From: Voacanga thouarsii
Taxonomy: Eukaryota; Streptophyta; Magnoliopsida; Gentianales; Apocynaceae
Assembly: GCA_026120185.1 (NCBI GenBank)
Contig: JANUWF010003377.1
Span: 2,925,001-2,989,000, forward strand
Direction: 5' to 3'
Length of the DNA: 64,000 nucleotides
Below are positions 12,565-26,789 of the stretch, one piece after another; position 1 is the stretch's first letter, and every line of letters starts with the position of its first letter. Position numbers and translations under genes: made by a program. The notes under the pieces were generated by a model. It was not told the DNA's origin, ran no database searches, and was given only the letters and a program-made list of their open reading frames with translations.

Positions 12565-13457
12565 TATAGATCTTTTTCTTTCCCAAACAAAAAAAAAATG
12601 AAGGTAAAAATGAAGCTTAACGTACATATTTCAGTAAGTATAAGGTTTGTCAATTACACAGTAAAAATGTTCGCAATTTGTCAATTAATGAATTTCAAAA
12701 AGTGGAAGAAACTTAAGGTACATACCCAGTAAGAATAAGATTGTCACACTAAAACGACGCAATAGAATAGCGAATCCTAAAAACATCTTATCTTGTATTT
12801 TCAAATAATTCTGTGTCCTCAAAACTTATACCTTCGAATTTTCAACTAAAAAAAATGCACACAATTACTCCCCTTTCTCATGAATATGAGGGTATGACTA
12901 AAATTTCCTCGTTTTTTTGCTAGATGAGATCTGCTTTCCTTTCGATTTATTTGGATGCACAATCAAACAAGTGCTACCGCATCAAACATTTGAATGGATA
13001 TCTAGATTAAATTTATGAAGAATTTCCGGGAGTTGTAATTCTAGATGGCGAGGAGAAGCATTAAAAAAAAATCTTTAAAAAAAAAGGAAAGAGTGCTAAG
13101 GTGTAAATGGATACACACTCTTCTTAATATATTTAATTTAAAATAATTATAATTTAAATTATATAATTATAACACATTATATTTTTTCTGTGAATTCATA
13201 TGGACTCTACGTTGACCCCATAGATTTTATTTTTTATTAAATTTTAAAATAATTATTATATAAGTGCACATTAAATTTGATAAAGAGATGTCATTAAGTT
13301 GTATCCTTAATAGAATGAAGTCTGGTTGGAAACAAAGAAATTGAGGAATTCACATCTAGTGGCATACTATCGCTTTTGGCTGAAAGGACATGATTGTTAT
13401 TTAGTAAAAAATTGTTGGGTACAAAGGAAAAATCAATCGTGGCTCTCTTTTAGCCAC
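12565..13457. other. Upstream region of the BBE-like gene
   Basis: About 0.9 kb without a supported gene. It is AT-rich with A-runs at about 13063-13085. It presumably contains the promoter of the gene at 13623, but apart from the TATA box I cannot defend any specific factor site. Confidence 0.4.
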
Positions 13458-13467
13458 TTTATAAAAG
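13458..13467 (+). promoter_or_regulatory. TATA box of the BBE-like gene
   Basis: TTTATAAAAG lies about 160 bases before the start codon. A start of transcription about 30 bases downstream, near 13490-13500, would give a leader of roughly 125-130 bases that contains two upstream ATGs. Confidence 0.5.
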
Positions 13468-13478
13468 CGAATACTTAA

Positions 13479-15230
<1,752 letters not shown>

Positions 15231-16775
15231 TGTGTTGTCAAGTGAATCATTTTCACTAATTCTTTCTATCACTGTGGTAGTACCATATGCTTTTTGGGAA
15301 AAAAAATTTTCCCCTTTTTTTTCGAATGTACTCGAATTGCAACTCAATCTGGTTGAAATTTTTAATTCAATTAAAAATTTTCACTCTAAATAATTTTTAT
15401 TTTTTAAGAATTATTATCTATCATAAAACATTATATTTTCTCTCTCTAAATTTACTTTTTTTTTTAGTTCAAACAAATTCTTCTACAAAAAAAAAAAAGT
15501 TATAATTCAAATACAACTTTCATATATTTCCTTTATCTATGTGTTCTTTAATCTCAATTCTTATTCTAGTTTTAATTATCGTTTTATTAAGAAATTGAAT
15601 AGAGAATACGGGCGGGGGCGCGGGGGGTATACAGGTATCACAGCCCGATCTCAAAAAAATTGGATACCAATCCCATCGAAACGACGTGGATAGAAAGACG
15701 ACCAAGAGAATATAGGTTTTTGTCAAGAAATTTTAAATTGAACGGAATACATTTCCACTATACATTCTTAATCGAATGCGTCCTGAAACTTTTAAATTCT
15801 CGTTTTAAAGAAATTTTGTCAGCGAGAATAATAAATATAGAAATGTGTCTTAAGTATATCAAATGAATTAATAGTTGAGAGTTAGGATGCATTCTAGCAG
15901 AAACCTTAAATTTGCAAATGCCATTCAAAATTGGCTAATCAGTTTTTTTTTTTTTCGGTTTTTTCTAATCATTTTTGTCAGCTATGTATGAATTGTTAAT
16001 TGATATTACTGGGAAAAAACTTTCACCAACTAAGTATGAGAAGATTCCTTTCAAATTTTTCACAGACTCCTGTCGCTTGGTGGATTTAGCACTATACACA
16101 TTTTACATGTTGCAGTAATCAATTAATTAGTTAAATGAAATTTGACTTAATTATTTTCTTAATTACAAAAAAATTATTTGGTTTAATTTGTTTTGAAAAT
16201 GAAAATTTCACTAAGAGAATTTCTTGAAAATGAAAATTTAAAGATTTTAGAATCCACCTTTCTTACAAAACAAATCTATTTGAAGTTTCTTTTTTTTTTT
16301 TTAATCAAAAGGGGGCCAAATTGAAAAAAGCTTAGTGAATGCAAATAAAGCAACAAATGCTCGATATAAATTAAAAATACTTACATAAATTCGATTGCTG
16401 CGGATCATATTTACTATTCCATGTGTGATACAAGATACATGACTAATCCTTTCTAATCTAAATGTGAAAAAAGGGCAGAATTGTCTTAAAAAATTAAGTA
16501 ATTTTTAATTTTTTTTACCCTCTCAACCTTTTTAATTAATAATGCTTTAGATTTAATAAAGGTTATATAGATCTTAATGAATGGCTGTAATTTTATCTTA
16601 ACTTCTAAATAACTTTTTGTATGATTCACATCAATTTGATCGTTATGAACCATTTAGTCATTTAATAATATTTTTATTTTTCTTTTATTATTTGGATTTT
16701 AATGGTCCACCTAATAAATTCATATTTTATGGGTAATAGAAAGGTGGTGGGATATATAGAGACATGCATCAATTC
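15231..16775. other. Downstream flank, AT-rich, no gene
   Basis: Holds the presumed 3' UTR of the BBE-like gene and then AT-rich intergenic sequence. Homopolymer T and A runs are frequent. A short G-rich patch (GGGCGGGGGCGCGGGGGG, about 15610-15627) stands out from the local composition. No frame here resembles a known protein. Confidence 0.45.
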
Positions 16776-17109
16776 TAATGTATATTCTGCCCAATCCTTT
16801 CACATTTTCTCTTCTCTCTATGTTTCTCAATGATTCATTCCTCAATTTTTTTCACCCATGCTTTTCTCTTCATCGTCACTTCCATACTTCCCTACCTTTT
16901 CTTCCTCCAATGGATGGTTTTAAATCTTGTATCTTTTGCTATAGCCACATTTTTGTTCTCTCTTTGTTCATAATAGTTTATGGTGATAGGCAATCAGATT
17001 GAGACTCACAAGAAAAAGGCATTATTTTTTGAATGTCTAATCTCGGATCTACAATTTCCCATATTTTCATTTTTGTTTTCTAAAGGTTGGGTACCCCGCT
17101 TTGTTGCAG

Positions 17110-17452
17110 TTAAAAAATGTTGAAGAAATACATAGAAATCTACTTCTTGAATTGGTAAGCTGTCCATTTCAAGCATTGAAACTTTTCTTTTCCTCCTTTC
17201 TTCAATCTCGTTATATCAAAATCAGGGGGCTAACTATAACATTTGGAAAAAAAAAAAAAAAATTGTTGATAGGATGCAGGACAAGAAGATCCACACTATG
17301 GCTTAGTGGACAATGGAGGAGACTACAATTCTGTAATTGGGTTTTCAAATGGAGGTCCTTGCATCCTGGCCTTTCGCCTTCAACCCAACCAGCCTAATCT
17401 TCACAGTGGAGGAGGGTCTAATCTTCCATTTGCTCGAGTAGCTCACCGATGA
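17110..17452 (+). pseudogene. Two in-phase exon-like blocks of an unrecognised gene
   Basis: Block 1 (17110-17154) is bounded by TTGTTGCAG before and GTAAGC after, and encodes 15 residues including VEEIHRNLLLEL. Block 2 starts at 17273 after TTGTTGATAG and runs 59 codons to TGA at 17450-17452, through LVDNGGDYNSVIGFSNGG and ending in FARVAHR. The two blocks join in phase 0 without a stop. An AATAAA word follows at about 17497. This looks like the last two exons of a plant gene. I do not recognise the protein and found no upstream exons, so it may be a truncated copy. Confidence 0.35.
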
Positions 17453-20235
17453 TACGCTTGTTTTCTATGTTTTAGGTCATTAATCTGTTTACTTGAATAA
17501 TAAACTGATGCCTCAGAAGTTTAAGGTTTGTGTAGTCTATCTTTTGCCAATGTACTATAGCCATGAGATTCTTAATTAATAGTTTCCCTGTGGAATTTGG
17601 AGTGCTCGCTTTTTCTTGATGCCTCATAGTAAAAGAAATAGTCAAATGTGGAAGGATGTTGTTACAGTCTAATGTTGTTTGATCAGATTGTGCATCTATG
17701 ATTCTTGTGATTCTGGAAATGCAGTATGAGTAAAAATTCTACAGCAAATTATATGTGCCTCATCTATTCTTTTATTACAAGAACAGACTTTATCTCACAC
17801 TGAGATATTTTGTTTTCTCTAGATTGCTGTTTAGTGTTGGAAAGCATTGCTGAGGCGAGTGCTAAATGTTGATTCTTTACTGTTCTTTTTATAGGAAAAG
17901 GAACTATGTGGAAATGGAAGAAGAAAACATTTCTAACAAGTACATTACTGTTGAGGGAAAAGAAAAGAAACTTAAAATTCTTGGAATTTTATCAAGAAAG
18001 AAGATTTGATTGCACAGAATTGTTGTTGATAGACAAATTTCTGATAATATTACTACTATATTCTCTCTTTCTTTCTTGAAAGAAATCACTTATCATATTA
18101 GGCTTTTTAACTTTTTGAAGATGACTACAACTACCCATCTTGTTCCTTGAATTTGCCCCAAGCTTACTAGGGACGGATGACCACAAAATTCTACTTTAGA
18201 TACATGTAATCAGAGGTGAAGAATTAGAACTCACACAAAAACAATGCTTGTTGCACTAGCCCCATTGCTCTCAATATTAGGACAGGAACATGAGTTGGAA
18301 TTCTTGTACATTGTTTTGTCACTGACAAAAGAATTAACATTTGAAAGGATTGTGAATTACAAAGTAGATTTGTATGGTTATATCCTGCTTTTTCTTAAAT
18401 ACATAAAGCATTTACATAGAATATTTTTAAGGAGAATTGAATCAACGATGGGACGTAGGCATTGGTCCTCACGAAGAAGATAGAAAGATAGTGCCTTTTA
18501 GATAAGAAATTTATAATTATGGAATTGACACTTAATCGTATATATTTTTTAGCCATAATATAAAAATGATAGAATTAATACATTCTTAATTATTTAATGT
18601 GACTAGTATTTTAAGATAAAAAATTTGAATACAATAATTATTTTGAAAGGAAGATAGAGTATATAAAAATGAAAATTAACAATTTTTAAAAAGAGAGAAT
18701 TAAGAAATAACAAAAATATCAATATGTGGTCTCATTGGGATGATAGATTGGAAATAGGAAAAAGATCCGTGAAACTTGAGCTAGGAAGTGAAATACATCA
18801 AATTGTGGATTTTTTTTTTTTTTTTTTTTTGGTAGCATAAGTGTGCTTTCAACCCAAGTCAATATTACACACTTTACAAAGATAGGGGCAATTCTATATA
18901 TACACTAAAATTAATATGTTATTTTGCATTGTATATATTTGTTTCTTCGATTAAGTTTTAATTCTACCATTTTTTTTTTTTTTTACTATTAGTGATTTTA
19001 TTCATCTTGTTTTGCTTGTAGGCACAAAATTGCAATATGTAATTGCAACGTTGGTATTGGAGGGTACAGGAGTACCTAGGTTCTTCTTGGGTACAAAGTT
19101 AAATCCTCAAGATGCAAATTTTCAGTTCAAGAAATCATGTTGGCAATTGTTGTGAAATACTTTAGTTGGTATCCAAAAATGCTAATTCTCCTATTTTCTA
19201 AAAGAATTTATAAGATGTTTTTTTAACTTATTTTTGTTAGGTATTCATACTAAAATGCCTCCTCGTCCGTGCTTTATTTTGCAGAATGCATTTGAGCTGG
19301 TATCCTTTCTCTAATTTTGAGTATTTTCTCTTACATTTTGATTCATTGTTTCAGTATTTTATTGAAAAGTTACCGTTCTACTTCCGTTATTTGTTGAAAT
19401 AATTTGGAAATTCTTATTGTCAATAACACTATTTTGTTATTGATTATTGATACTACTTTTTTTACGGGGTTTGAAATATAAATATGTCAAATATAAATAT
19501 GGATAACAAAAACTGATATCTTATATGATCTTATGCCCTAAAATTACCTGTTAAGGTTGAAGTTATATTGGGCAGATTAAAATAACATTTAGATAGGCAT
19601 AGGAATCGTAAATAACAACATAAATAAGAGATATTTATTAGTGCCCATAACAGATACAAATGTCTCAAGTCAAGTAATGTTACACCTATAATTTATTTTT
19701 TATAAATACATACAGATATGTTTCTGATGTGTGACTAATTCAAGTTGTTATTGAATCATTGTCAAGAAAGTGAATGAGAAGGAGAATTCTATAAGCGGAG
19801 GAAGGAAAAAGGGACAAATGTGCTAGAGGGACAGGCACTGGGAATTGACTACTTAAAACTAATCTGGGGTACAAATTTCTGCTCCATTTGGAATTTAAAA
19901 TTTAGTGGCATTAATTTAAGTGAGTAATAAGACTGAAATGTGTTAACTTGCTTAATTAAGATAGGCTCCTATAGTTGTTTTGAGTACTCTTTTGTCAAAC
20001 ATTGTCTGAAATATTAATCTATTCAGAGATAGATGTTGCCGTACTTTTAGAGAATAAAACTTGATAACATCTTTTTGTTGAATGTTTAGACTCAAATAGT
20101 AGAGAACCAAAGATTTGCAAAATTAAATTATTACTCGTCAGCCTATCTCTTGGCAATTTTTTTATTTTGTTATTTATAACTAAAGCTATTAATTCTTAAA
20201 TCCTTATTCTGATGACTTTATCAAACCGATAAATA
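17453..20235. other. Intergenic or intronic sequence with no supported gene
   Basis: Long AT-rich stretch with several short frames. At 19030-19150, after TTGCTTGTAG, a 43-codon coding-like frame (with VLEGTGVPRFFLG) ends in a stop. It could be a decayed exon but matches nothing I recognise. T-runs at about 18810-18830 and 18970-18985 look like decayed retroposon tails. Confidence 0.35.
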
Positions 20236-20239
20236 ATAG

Positions 20240-21010
20240 GTTGTAGGTTCTCTTATAGAGCGTGAAGAGAAGATACTGTTGTGCAAGTAGAAGATTCAAC
20301 CATCAAAAGGCCTTTGGCATGCAATTATATTAGTTGTCATTAAAAATGTTTTCTTCTTTAAACTGCTTTGAACTAGATGGTTTTATAGGTATAAGTGCTA
20401 GGGTCTTTGATACTTTTGATTTTAGCTCATATAAATGTTTATTTTCTCAGTATACTCATAAGACACTGCCTACTGGTTATATGGAGATGGATGAATCTGC
20501 TGAAGAATGAGCAATTAGGGAAACTTGGGAAGAGCCAAATGTAAAAGAAAAAAATTTTGTCAAATTTTATCCAATTGGATATCCTTCTTATAGGCCAAGT
20601 GAGGAAACCTCTACTTTAGTACTTTAGTTTGCTTATGCACTTGCTAAAATATTATGTATTAATTTCTTGGCCAAATGGAAGAGACCCCACTTTTCACCAT
20701 GTGATGAATCTTTAGAATGCCAACTCTTGCACTTGATGATATTCCCTTTGATTCCTTGGCATTTTCATCCATGTTGGTTACCTTAAAAGTGTTATGATTC
20801 GACTTCAAAAGCTCTATGTGTATTTCAAATTCATACTTTACTTGAACATATTATACGTAACATTCTTTCCTTACTTTAACATATTATACTTAACATTCTT
20901 ATCTTTGTGGATATAGACATTGAACATCGATTGGTTGGAAGACCCAAGTTTTATTATGGCATTATTCACAAAATGTACTATGAGTTCCTTCCTAAGTTTA
21001 AAATATAAGA
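20240..21010 (+). pseudogene. NUDX23-like Nudix hydrolase pseudogene
   Basis: Pieces of a plant plastid-type Nudix hydrolase (NUDX23 family, FAD diphosphatase) lie in exon order. 20240-20317 encodes VVGSLIEREEKILLCK, a stop, then KIQPSKGLW. 20451-20550 follows a TTTTCTCAG acceptor and carries the Nudix box GYMEMDESAEE, stop, AIRETWEE, with Gly replaced by Asn in the last part of the box. 20630-20790 encodes SPCDESLECQL and, after a frame change, ALDDIPFDSLAFSS. 20920-21000 has RPKFYYGIIHK, like the C-terminal LKFHYGTI segment. Intron-like gaps remain, so this is a duplicated gene copy, not a retrocopy. Two in-frame stops, one inside the catalytic box, and a frameshift make it non-functional. 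Upstream exons (transit peptide, zinc ribbon) were not found. Confidence 0.75.
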
Positions 21011-23190
21011 CAATGATTTGGAATCACTATGTGCTATACGTGGGAAGAGTTTTTTTCTAATCCAAACCAAATCTCTAATTTAAAATAATATAATTTAAAT
21101 AATTTTTATTTTCCAAAAGCTATCTTATACTCACAACACATCATATTTTCTCTCTTATTAATAATTGGATCCCTCATTTACCCTACATTTAATAATATTT
21201 TATTAAATTTTAACAAACTCATCTTAATCCAATCATAACCCAAGTATAGCCATTTGCAAATCATTAGATAATCCCTTACATGTGCATTATTGCCTTTTTA
21301 TTTTTTTACTGTAATTTATTTTTTTCACATATAGTGATAGTGCATTTGTGTCTTCTTGTTTGCTCAAGCTCATGTAATGGAAGGATATAATCATGATTCT
21401 TGGTTACTAAACTAAAAAATAGTATTGAATTACAGTATGTGCTTGGTGATTATGGGAATAAATTACGTCTTGAACAAATCACTCTGCTGGAAACAAAACA
21501 ATATGTTAAAGACGTTTTGGAGTTAAAGATCAAACAAATCTCAATCCAATATGCTTGAGAAAATTGAGGGTTGGCTCAATTTCGTGACAAAAGAAGCAAT
21601 CTTCAAAGTTAAAATTGACTTAAAGTACAAACATAATGCAATTTGCTTTGTATGGTCATATATGATCACATAAACTATGTTAGCCAATGAGAGTTGTAGT
21701 ATCTTTGCACCCTTGGGGTTAGTTAGAGGGGCTTTCCTCCGAAGCACTTAGTTAGCCTTTTTGGACATATATATCATCTCAAAGTTAATTAGTTTTTTGT
21801 TTCTTTTTTACGACAAAGTTAATTACTTAAAGAATTTTTCTAAATATGCAAATGATTAATACTTGCTTATTTCAATTAAGGGATTTCAGAGCTGGAATAA
21901 TATTCAAATTTTGGTATTATACATGTCATCGTGGTACCAATTCTTTATCAATAGGTTAAGATTGAAACTATTATTACTATGTCCTTTGTCTAAGTCTAAA
22001 GATGCAATTTATTACATTACTCCTATGTACTTTGTGCCTTCCTATTGGTCTATGACATCAGTAAATGACATCTAGACACTAGCTTCAGTGAGCATGCATT
22101 TCACTAGGATGAATATAAGTTACTATTTTGTTATTTAAATTCTTGGTCCCTCAATTGAAATATCATTTTTTCCCTAGTTATTTCTAACCCCAATTGAAAT
22201 TCTAATGGATTAATTTAAATTTGTAGGAACCAAGAAGGAAGCTCTTGGCAATGGTGGCATGATAAAAACGATCATTAATATAACAAAAATCGTTGTATGC
22301 AATATTATTTTAGTTGTGTTAATATTTATTTCAAATCAACAAGAAAGTATCAAAAGTTTCAGTGTTCAAATGTACTATTAGTATATAACAATATTAATAT
22401 ATTTTCTTTCCAAGTCAAGAAATATGACGCGTAATTCTATCAATATGTAAATTTTAGTTAATACATTGAGCAAAATCTCTGCACGTAATGCGAAATTACC
22501 AACTAGTGCAATACTAAGCGTAAGAGGCAAAGCCCTCTCATACTACCACACCTCCCCACCACCACCACACCCCACTCCCCCCAAAAAAAAAAGAAAAAAA
22601 AAATCACTAAACTTGTTTTTTAATGCTCCCAAAATAGTGGTGAAAGCTCTATATTAAATACAGCTATAGTTTCCATACTAACATCTTGAGTTCAAAATTT
22701 TCTTCAAATTAAATCATGTGTGAACTTTTGGATAGCGATTGTGGTCCTTTATTAATAAAAATATATATATTTTTTTTAAAAGCTACACTTTAGTTACTGT
22801 AGTAAAGTATCGTTTTGCCACAAAGTTTTGAATTACATGGTAAAAAATGTTTTTTTTTCTCCACAGGTTTAAAATGACGGTTGGGAAAATTAATTATTCG
22901 TCATACTTTTAGAGTAGCTGTGGGAAAATTTTTTATTTGCAATAAAAACTTTGAAAAATGTGGGAAAAAGTAATTATTTGTCACATAGACCTTAAAACTA
23001 TGTGAAAAAAAAAAGATTTTATTAATTACAAATATACTCAAATAGTAAAAAAAAAAAATCTAATATTATATTTTAAAATTACAAAATTTATTTTGGTGCT
23101 TAGAATTTGTATAGTTTGTTAATTTTATAAATACATACATACATTCAATTACATATACATGCGTATTAAACACACACAACATATATTTAT
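21011..23190. other. Intergenic, AT-rich, no gene
   Basis: No protein-like frame could be supported. The 22540-22600 patch is a C-rich/A-rich low-complexity run that yields a spurious Pro/Lys-rich frame. 22800-23040 has recurring words such as GTGGGAAAA and TAATTATT(T/C)GTCA, spaced about 70 bases apart, suggesting a small decayed tandem repeat. Confidence 0.4.
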
Positions 23191-23195
23191 TCTTG

Positions 23196-23309
23196 TATAC
23201 ATACATGCATGCATGCATGCATGCATGCATGCATACATACATACATACATACATACATACATACATACATACATACATACATACATACATACATACATAC
23301 ATACATACA
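23196..23309. repeat. Compound tetranucleotide microsatellite (ATGC)n(ATAC)n
   Basis: A run of about seven ATGC units passes into more than twenty ATAC units, 114 bases in total. It explains the artificial Met-Tyr-Val-Cys and His-Ile-Tyr repeat frames on both strands. Confidence 0.95.
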
Positions 23310-23879
23310 AGTTTTCATTTGTTTTTGCAAAATATTAAGGATAAATTTGGCCAATATAGAAAATAAAAGTAAAAAAAAAAAAAGAACTTGGATTTAGGTT
23401 TAATATGTATTTTACTTCATTAGATGAAGGAATTAATTAAAAAAACTTATGTTTTGTGCCCCAAAGGACATGTTAATATGGATAAATTAAGTCATATAGA
23501 GTAATTAATCAATATAATAGATTTATGCAATTTTGTCCTAAAATCTAACTTAGAATAATAATTATACATTCAATTCAAATTTTATTTAAAATAATTTCAC
23601 AAATAAAAAAATTATAAAAAAGAAAAAAAGAAAAATTACCATAATATTACTATATAATTTAGATTTTTTAAAAGTACCATAATGTTAATCTATAACTTTA
23701 GATATATTTTTCTCCGAAACAGATAATTTAATTTTGGTAACTTTATATTGAAGAAAATACTTTTATAATAATCTTATGCACCTTGATCTCAATCTATAAC
23801 ATATATATAATATAAGCAAATCGTATTTCATCCTAAATATATTGGTACATTAAAATGTGTGCGTGAAAGAGAGAGAAAC

Positions 23880-23899
23880 GGGGGCGGGGGGGGGGGGGG
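23880..23899 (+). repeat. Poly-G tract
   Basis: A 20-base run of G interrupted by one C, in otherwise AT-rich DNA, preceded by a GAGAGAGAAAC stretch. It could fold as a G-quadruplex or be an assembly-sensitive tract. Confidence 0.9.
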
Positions 23900-24009
23900 A
23901 ATAGAAATACTTTAGTAATCTTATATAATCATCTGTATTCTTTAATGATTATTATTTTTAGTAGGTGAAATCTATGAATCTATCAAAATTTTATAATTAA
24001 CTAAAATAA

Positions 24010-24015
<6 letters not shown>

Positions 24016-24040
<25 letters not shown>

Positions 24041-24146
24041 CATACAAAAGTTAACAAAACACAAAATAATAACTTAGTAATAAATATTATTAGACATTAT
24101 ATTTGTCTATGTCTTTTATGAATTATATATATATATATATATATAT
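24016..24146. repeat. Two (AT)n microsatellites
   Basis: (AT)n runs at 24016-24040 and 24123-24146, separated by about 80 bases of AT-rich sequence. Confidence 0.9.
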
Positions 24147-24359
24147 GTGTCAAATATATATTACTTTTTTCTTCATAAATATTATTAAGTTGATGACGTA
24201 TTAATATTTTAATAAGTTTCAAATGAGTATATAAAATATTTTGAACAAAGTATGACATGCTACAAGTGAAGAACGGTACGGGTCCTCTCCCCAAATCCCT
24301 CTCCCATTCTCTCTCAAACTCTCAAGGATTTACCAAATGTCCCTCATAACATCTCTATT

Positions 24360-24780
24360 TTTTTAAAAAAATAAAATTTTATAATTTAAATAATAAACTA
24401 TTTAGAAAAAATAAATAAATAATCTAAATGATAAAGTTTTATTTATAACATAAATAAATAATAAATCTAAATATATAAATAATAATCTAAATAAATGAAC
24501 CTAAACAATCTAAACAATAAGCCTAAAAAAATAAATGATAAATTTAAATAAAAATACCAAAACAATAAATCTAAATAGTCTAAATAATAAACTTAAATAA
24601 ATAATAAACCTAAGTAAATAAACTTAAATAATAAATCTACATAAATAAATAAATAATAAATCTAAATAAATAAACCTAAATAATCTAAATAATAAACTTA
24701 AATAAATAAATTTAAATAAATAAACATCTATAATCTAAATAATAAACATACATAAATAATAATAAATCTAAATGATGATG
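24360..24780. repeat. A-rich imperfect minisatellite (AATAAAYCTAAATAAATA-type)
   Basis: Irregular reiterations of AATAAATCTAAATAAATAA and AATCTAAATAATAAAC fill about 420 bases with no G except sporadic ones. It is flanked on both sides by similar GGGAGAGG/CTCTCCC words (24285-24305 and 24790-24815), hinting at an inverted frame around it. Confidence 0.7.
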
Positions 24781-24879
24781 TGAGAGTTGAGGAGAGGATG
24801 GGAGAGGGGGGATTTAGAGAAGAGGATCCTGTAGCGTTTGCGGGTCTCCTATTGCAGGTCAGTCACATTTTTAAATTCT

Positions 24880-25640
24880 TTGTTTTTATTTTTCCAACAC
24901 TTTTTATATTTTTAATTACTTTCTAAATTTTTAAAAATTTAAATTATTTTTTTAAAAAAATATTTTATTCTTCCCACAGTATTTGATTTTTATAAAAACT
25001 TTTTTAAAAATTTTAATTGTTTTTATTTTTCTCTACTGTTTTTAAAAATATGTTGTATATTTTTTTTTTAAAAAAATTGAATTCTTTATTTTTAGTTTCC
25101 CCCACAGTTTTAGATTTTCCATTTTTTTTAAAAAAATGTTTTAAATAATTTGAATTCTTCATTTTTTTTTTAAAAAATTTTTCACAGCTTTAGAACTGTC
25201 TGATTTGCAGCTCGGCATGCTCAAACCACCCATATTTTCTAATTCTCTCTCTCTTTTTTTTTTTTAATGTATGCACACGCCCTGGTTTGTGGTATGTCGG
25301 TCCAACTCACCCGCTTTTTTCACTTCTTTTTAAAACTTTTTTAAAAATAAAATCTTTATTTTTTTTCCCCATTGTTTTAGAACCGTATCGCACCCTCGTG
25401 CTGACTGGTTTGACGATGTACTGGTCCAACCAGCCTATATTTTTAATTCTTTTTTAAATATTTTTAAAAATTAGTTAGTTATTTTTTTATTTTTCTACAC
25501 AATTTTGGAACCCAGAGCAAAAGGTCTTGGTTTGCGCCCACCCATATTTTTAATTATTTTTTAAATTTTTAAAGAATTTTAATTCTTTATTTTTTAAAAA
25601 ACTCTTTTCCTTAGAGTTTTAAAACCCCGGCAAAAGGAGT
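24880..25640. repeat. T-rich degenerate repeat array with spaced GC islands
   Basis: A recurring pattern is a long T/A stretch (TTTTTAATTCTTTATTTTT-like), then CCCACAGTTTTAG or a variant, then in the later units a 40-60 base unique GC-richer segment. Landmarks CACAGTTTTAGA, CACAGCTTTAGAAC, ATTGTTTTAGAACC, CAATTTTGGAACCC and GAGTTTTAAAACCCC fall near 25097, 25185, 25369, 25499 and 25612, so spacing is irregular (about 90-180). No coding frame is supported. Confidence 0.5.
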
Positions 25641-25649
25641 GGTAAAAAA

Positions 25650-26770
25650 TTTATTTACAAGTACTAAAGTTTAGATAAATTAGTTTTAAACTCATGGTAA
25701 ATCTGTAAGTAATACTTTTTCCAACGATTCTGAAACCACATATCATTCTGAAATAATCATGATAAATACTAAATAGCATTACATATTCATTCTTCTAAAC
25801 TACATGTTGAATTATCCAAATGAAGGGTTTATATAACTTTGAGACTTCAACATTATTATTAGTACAATTATTCACAGATTTTATTTTATTTATTTATTTT
25901 TTGTAAATTAACCATCCCTCTTTTCTTTTTGAGGGGATAATAGAGATTAAATTTATAAAACCCAAATAATTGATAAAAACTATTTATACTTTTTCATGTA
26001 TACTTGTGTTTGATAATTTGATAATTTATTAGTTATTAATTGTCTTGGACTACAAGCAAACAAAATTAAAAGATACTTGTGTTTTATATTTTAATTGTTT
26101 GTGAAAATACTAGTTTTACCAAAATAGTATTGGAAATTATTTCAGTAAGAATTATATGGTACAAAAAAGCATGTAAAAAATCTTAAATTATTTTTGAAAA
26201 ATAATTTTAAGAGACAATGTAGAACAGGATATTAATGTTGTAAGGGAAGAGAAATAGCCACAACTGAAATATAGGCTTAAGAGAGAGTAAAACTGTAAAA
26301 TCGGAATTTTATATTGAGTAATGAATAATGCAAGAACTATAATAACTATCGTTAAATAATATTTTTGTTTGATTCCCAAACCATTTTCTTCCCCCCAAAA
26401 AACATTTGAATTTGTATAAGAGTGAATAATGAAGCAAAATGTCTAAGTAATTAACCGATAAATGCAAATATGCCGATTAAAAGGATCATCCTCTGAGCCA
26501 CCTCCCTCACACCAAAGAGGAGGAAACAGAGATGGATGGATCAGGGGCGGGGCATTTTCCCTCCTCTAAATTTTTTTAAAACACTATATTTTCTTGAAAA
26601 AATATTAAATTTTTTTAAAAAATTAAATTTTATTTTTAACTTTAAAAAAAATAATATTTGTAATATTATTCTCTAACATGTTATTTCATATAACTAGCTC
26701 CCTTAACTTTAACTTTCTAATTCCAACTTGAGAAAGAAGAAGATGATTGTGTACAATTTCAAATGGTAGT
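25650..26770. other. Intergenic, no gene
   Basis: AT-rich, with many A and T homopolymers. A small GC-richer patch at about 26490-26570 (GGATGGATCAGGGGCGGGGC) resembles the tail of a decayed mobile element, but nothing can be assigned. Confidence 0.4.
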
Positions 26771-26789
26771 GAGATCTAGATATTCTTTA

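Noticed and set aside
22466..22657. Small Pro- and Lys-rich protein resembling a nuclear localisation signal
   Set aside because: It arises from a C-rich run followed by an A-run; no homologue-like content or gene structure.
23066..23397. Met-Tyr-Val-Cys and His-Ile-Tyr repeat proteins on both strands
   Set aside because: They are translations of the ATAC/ATGC microsatellite.
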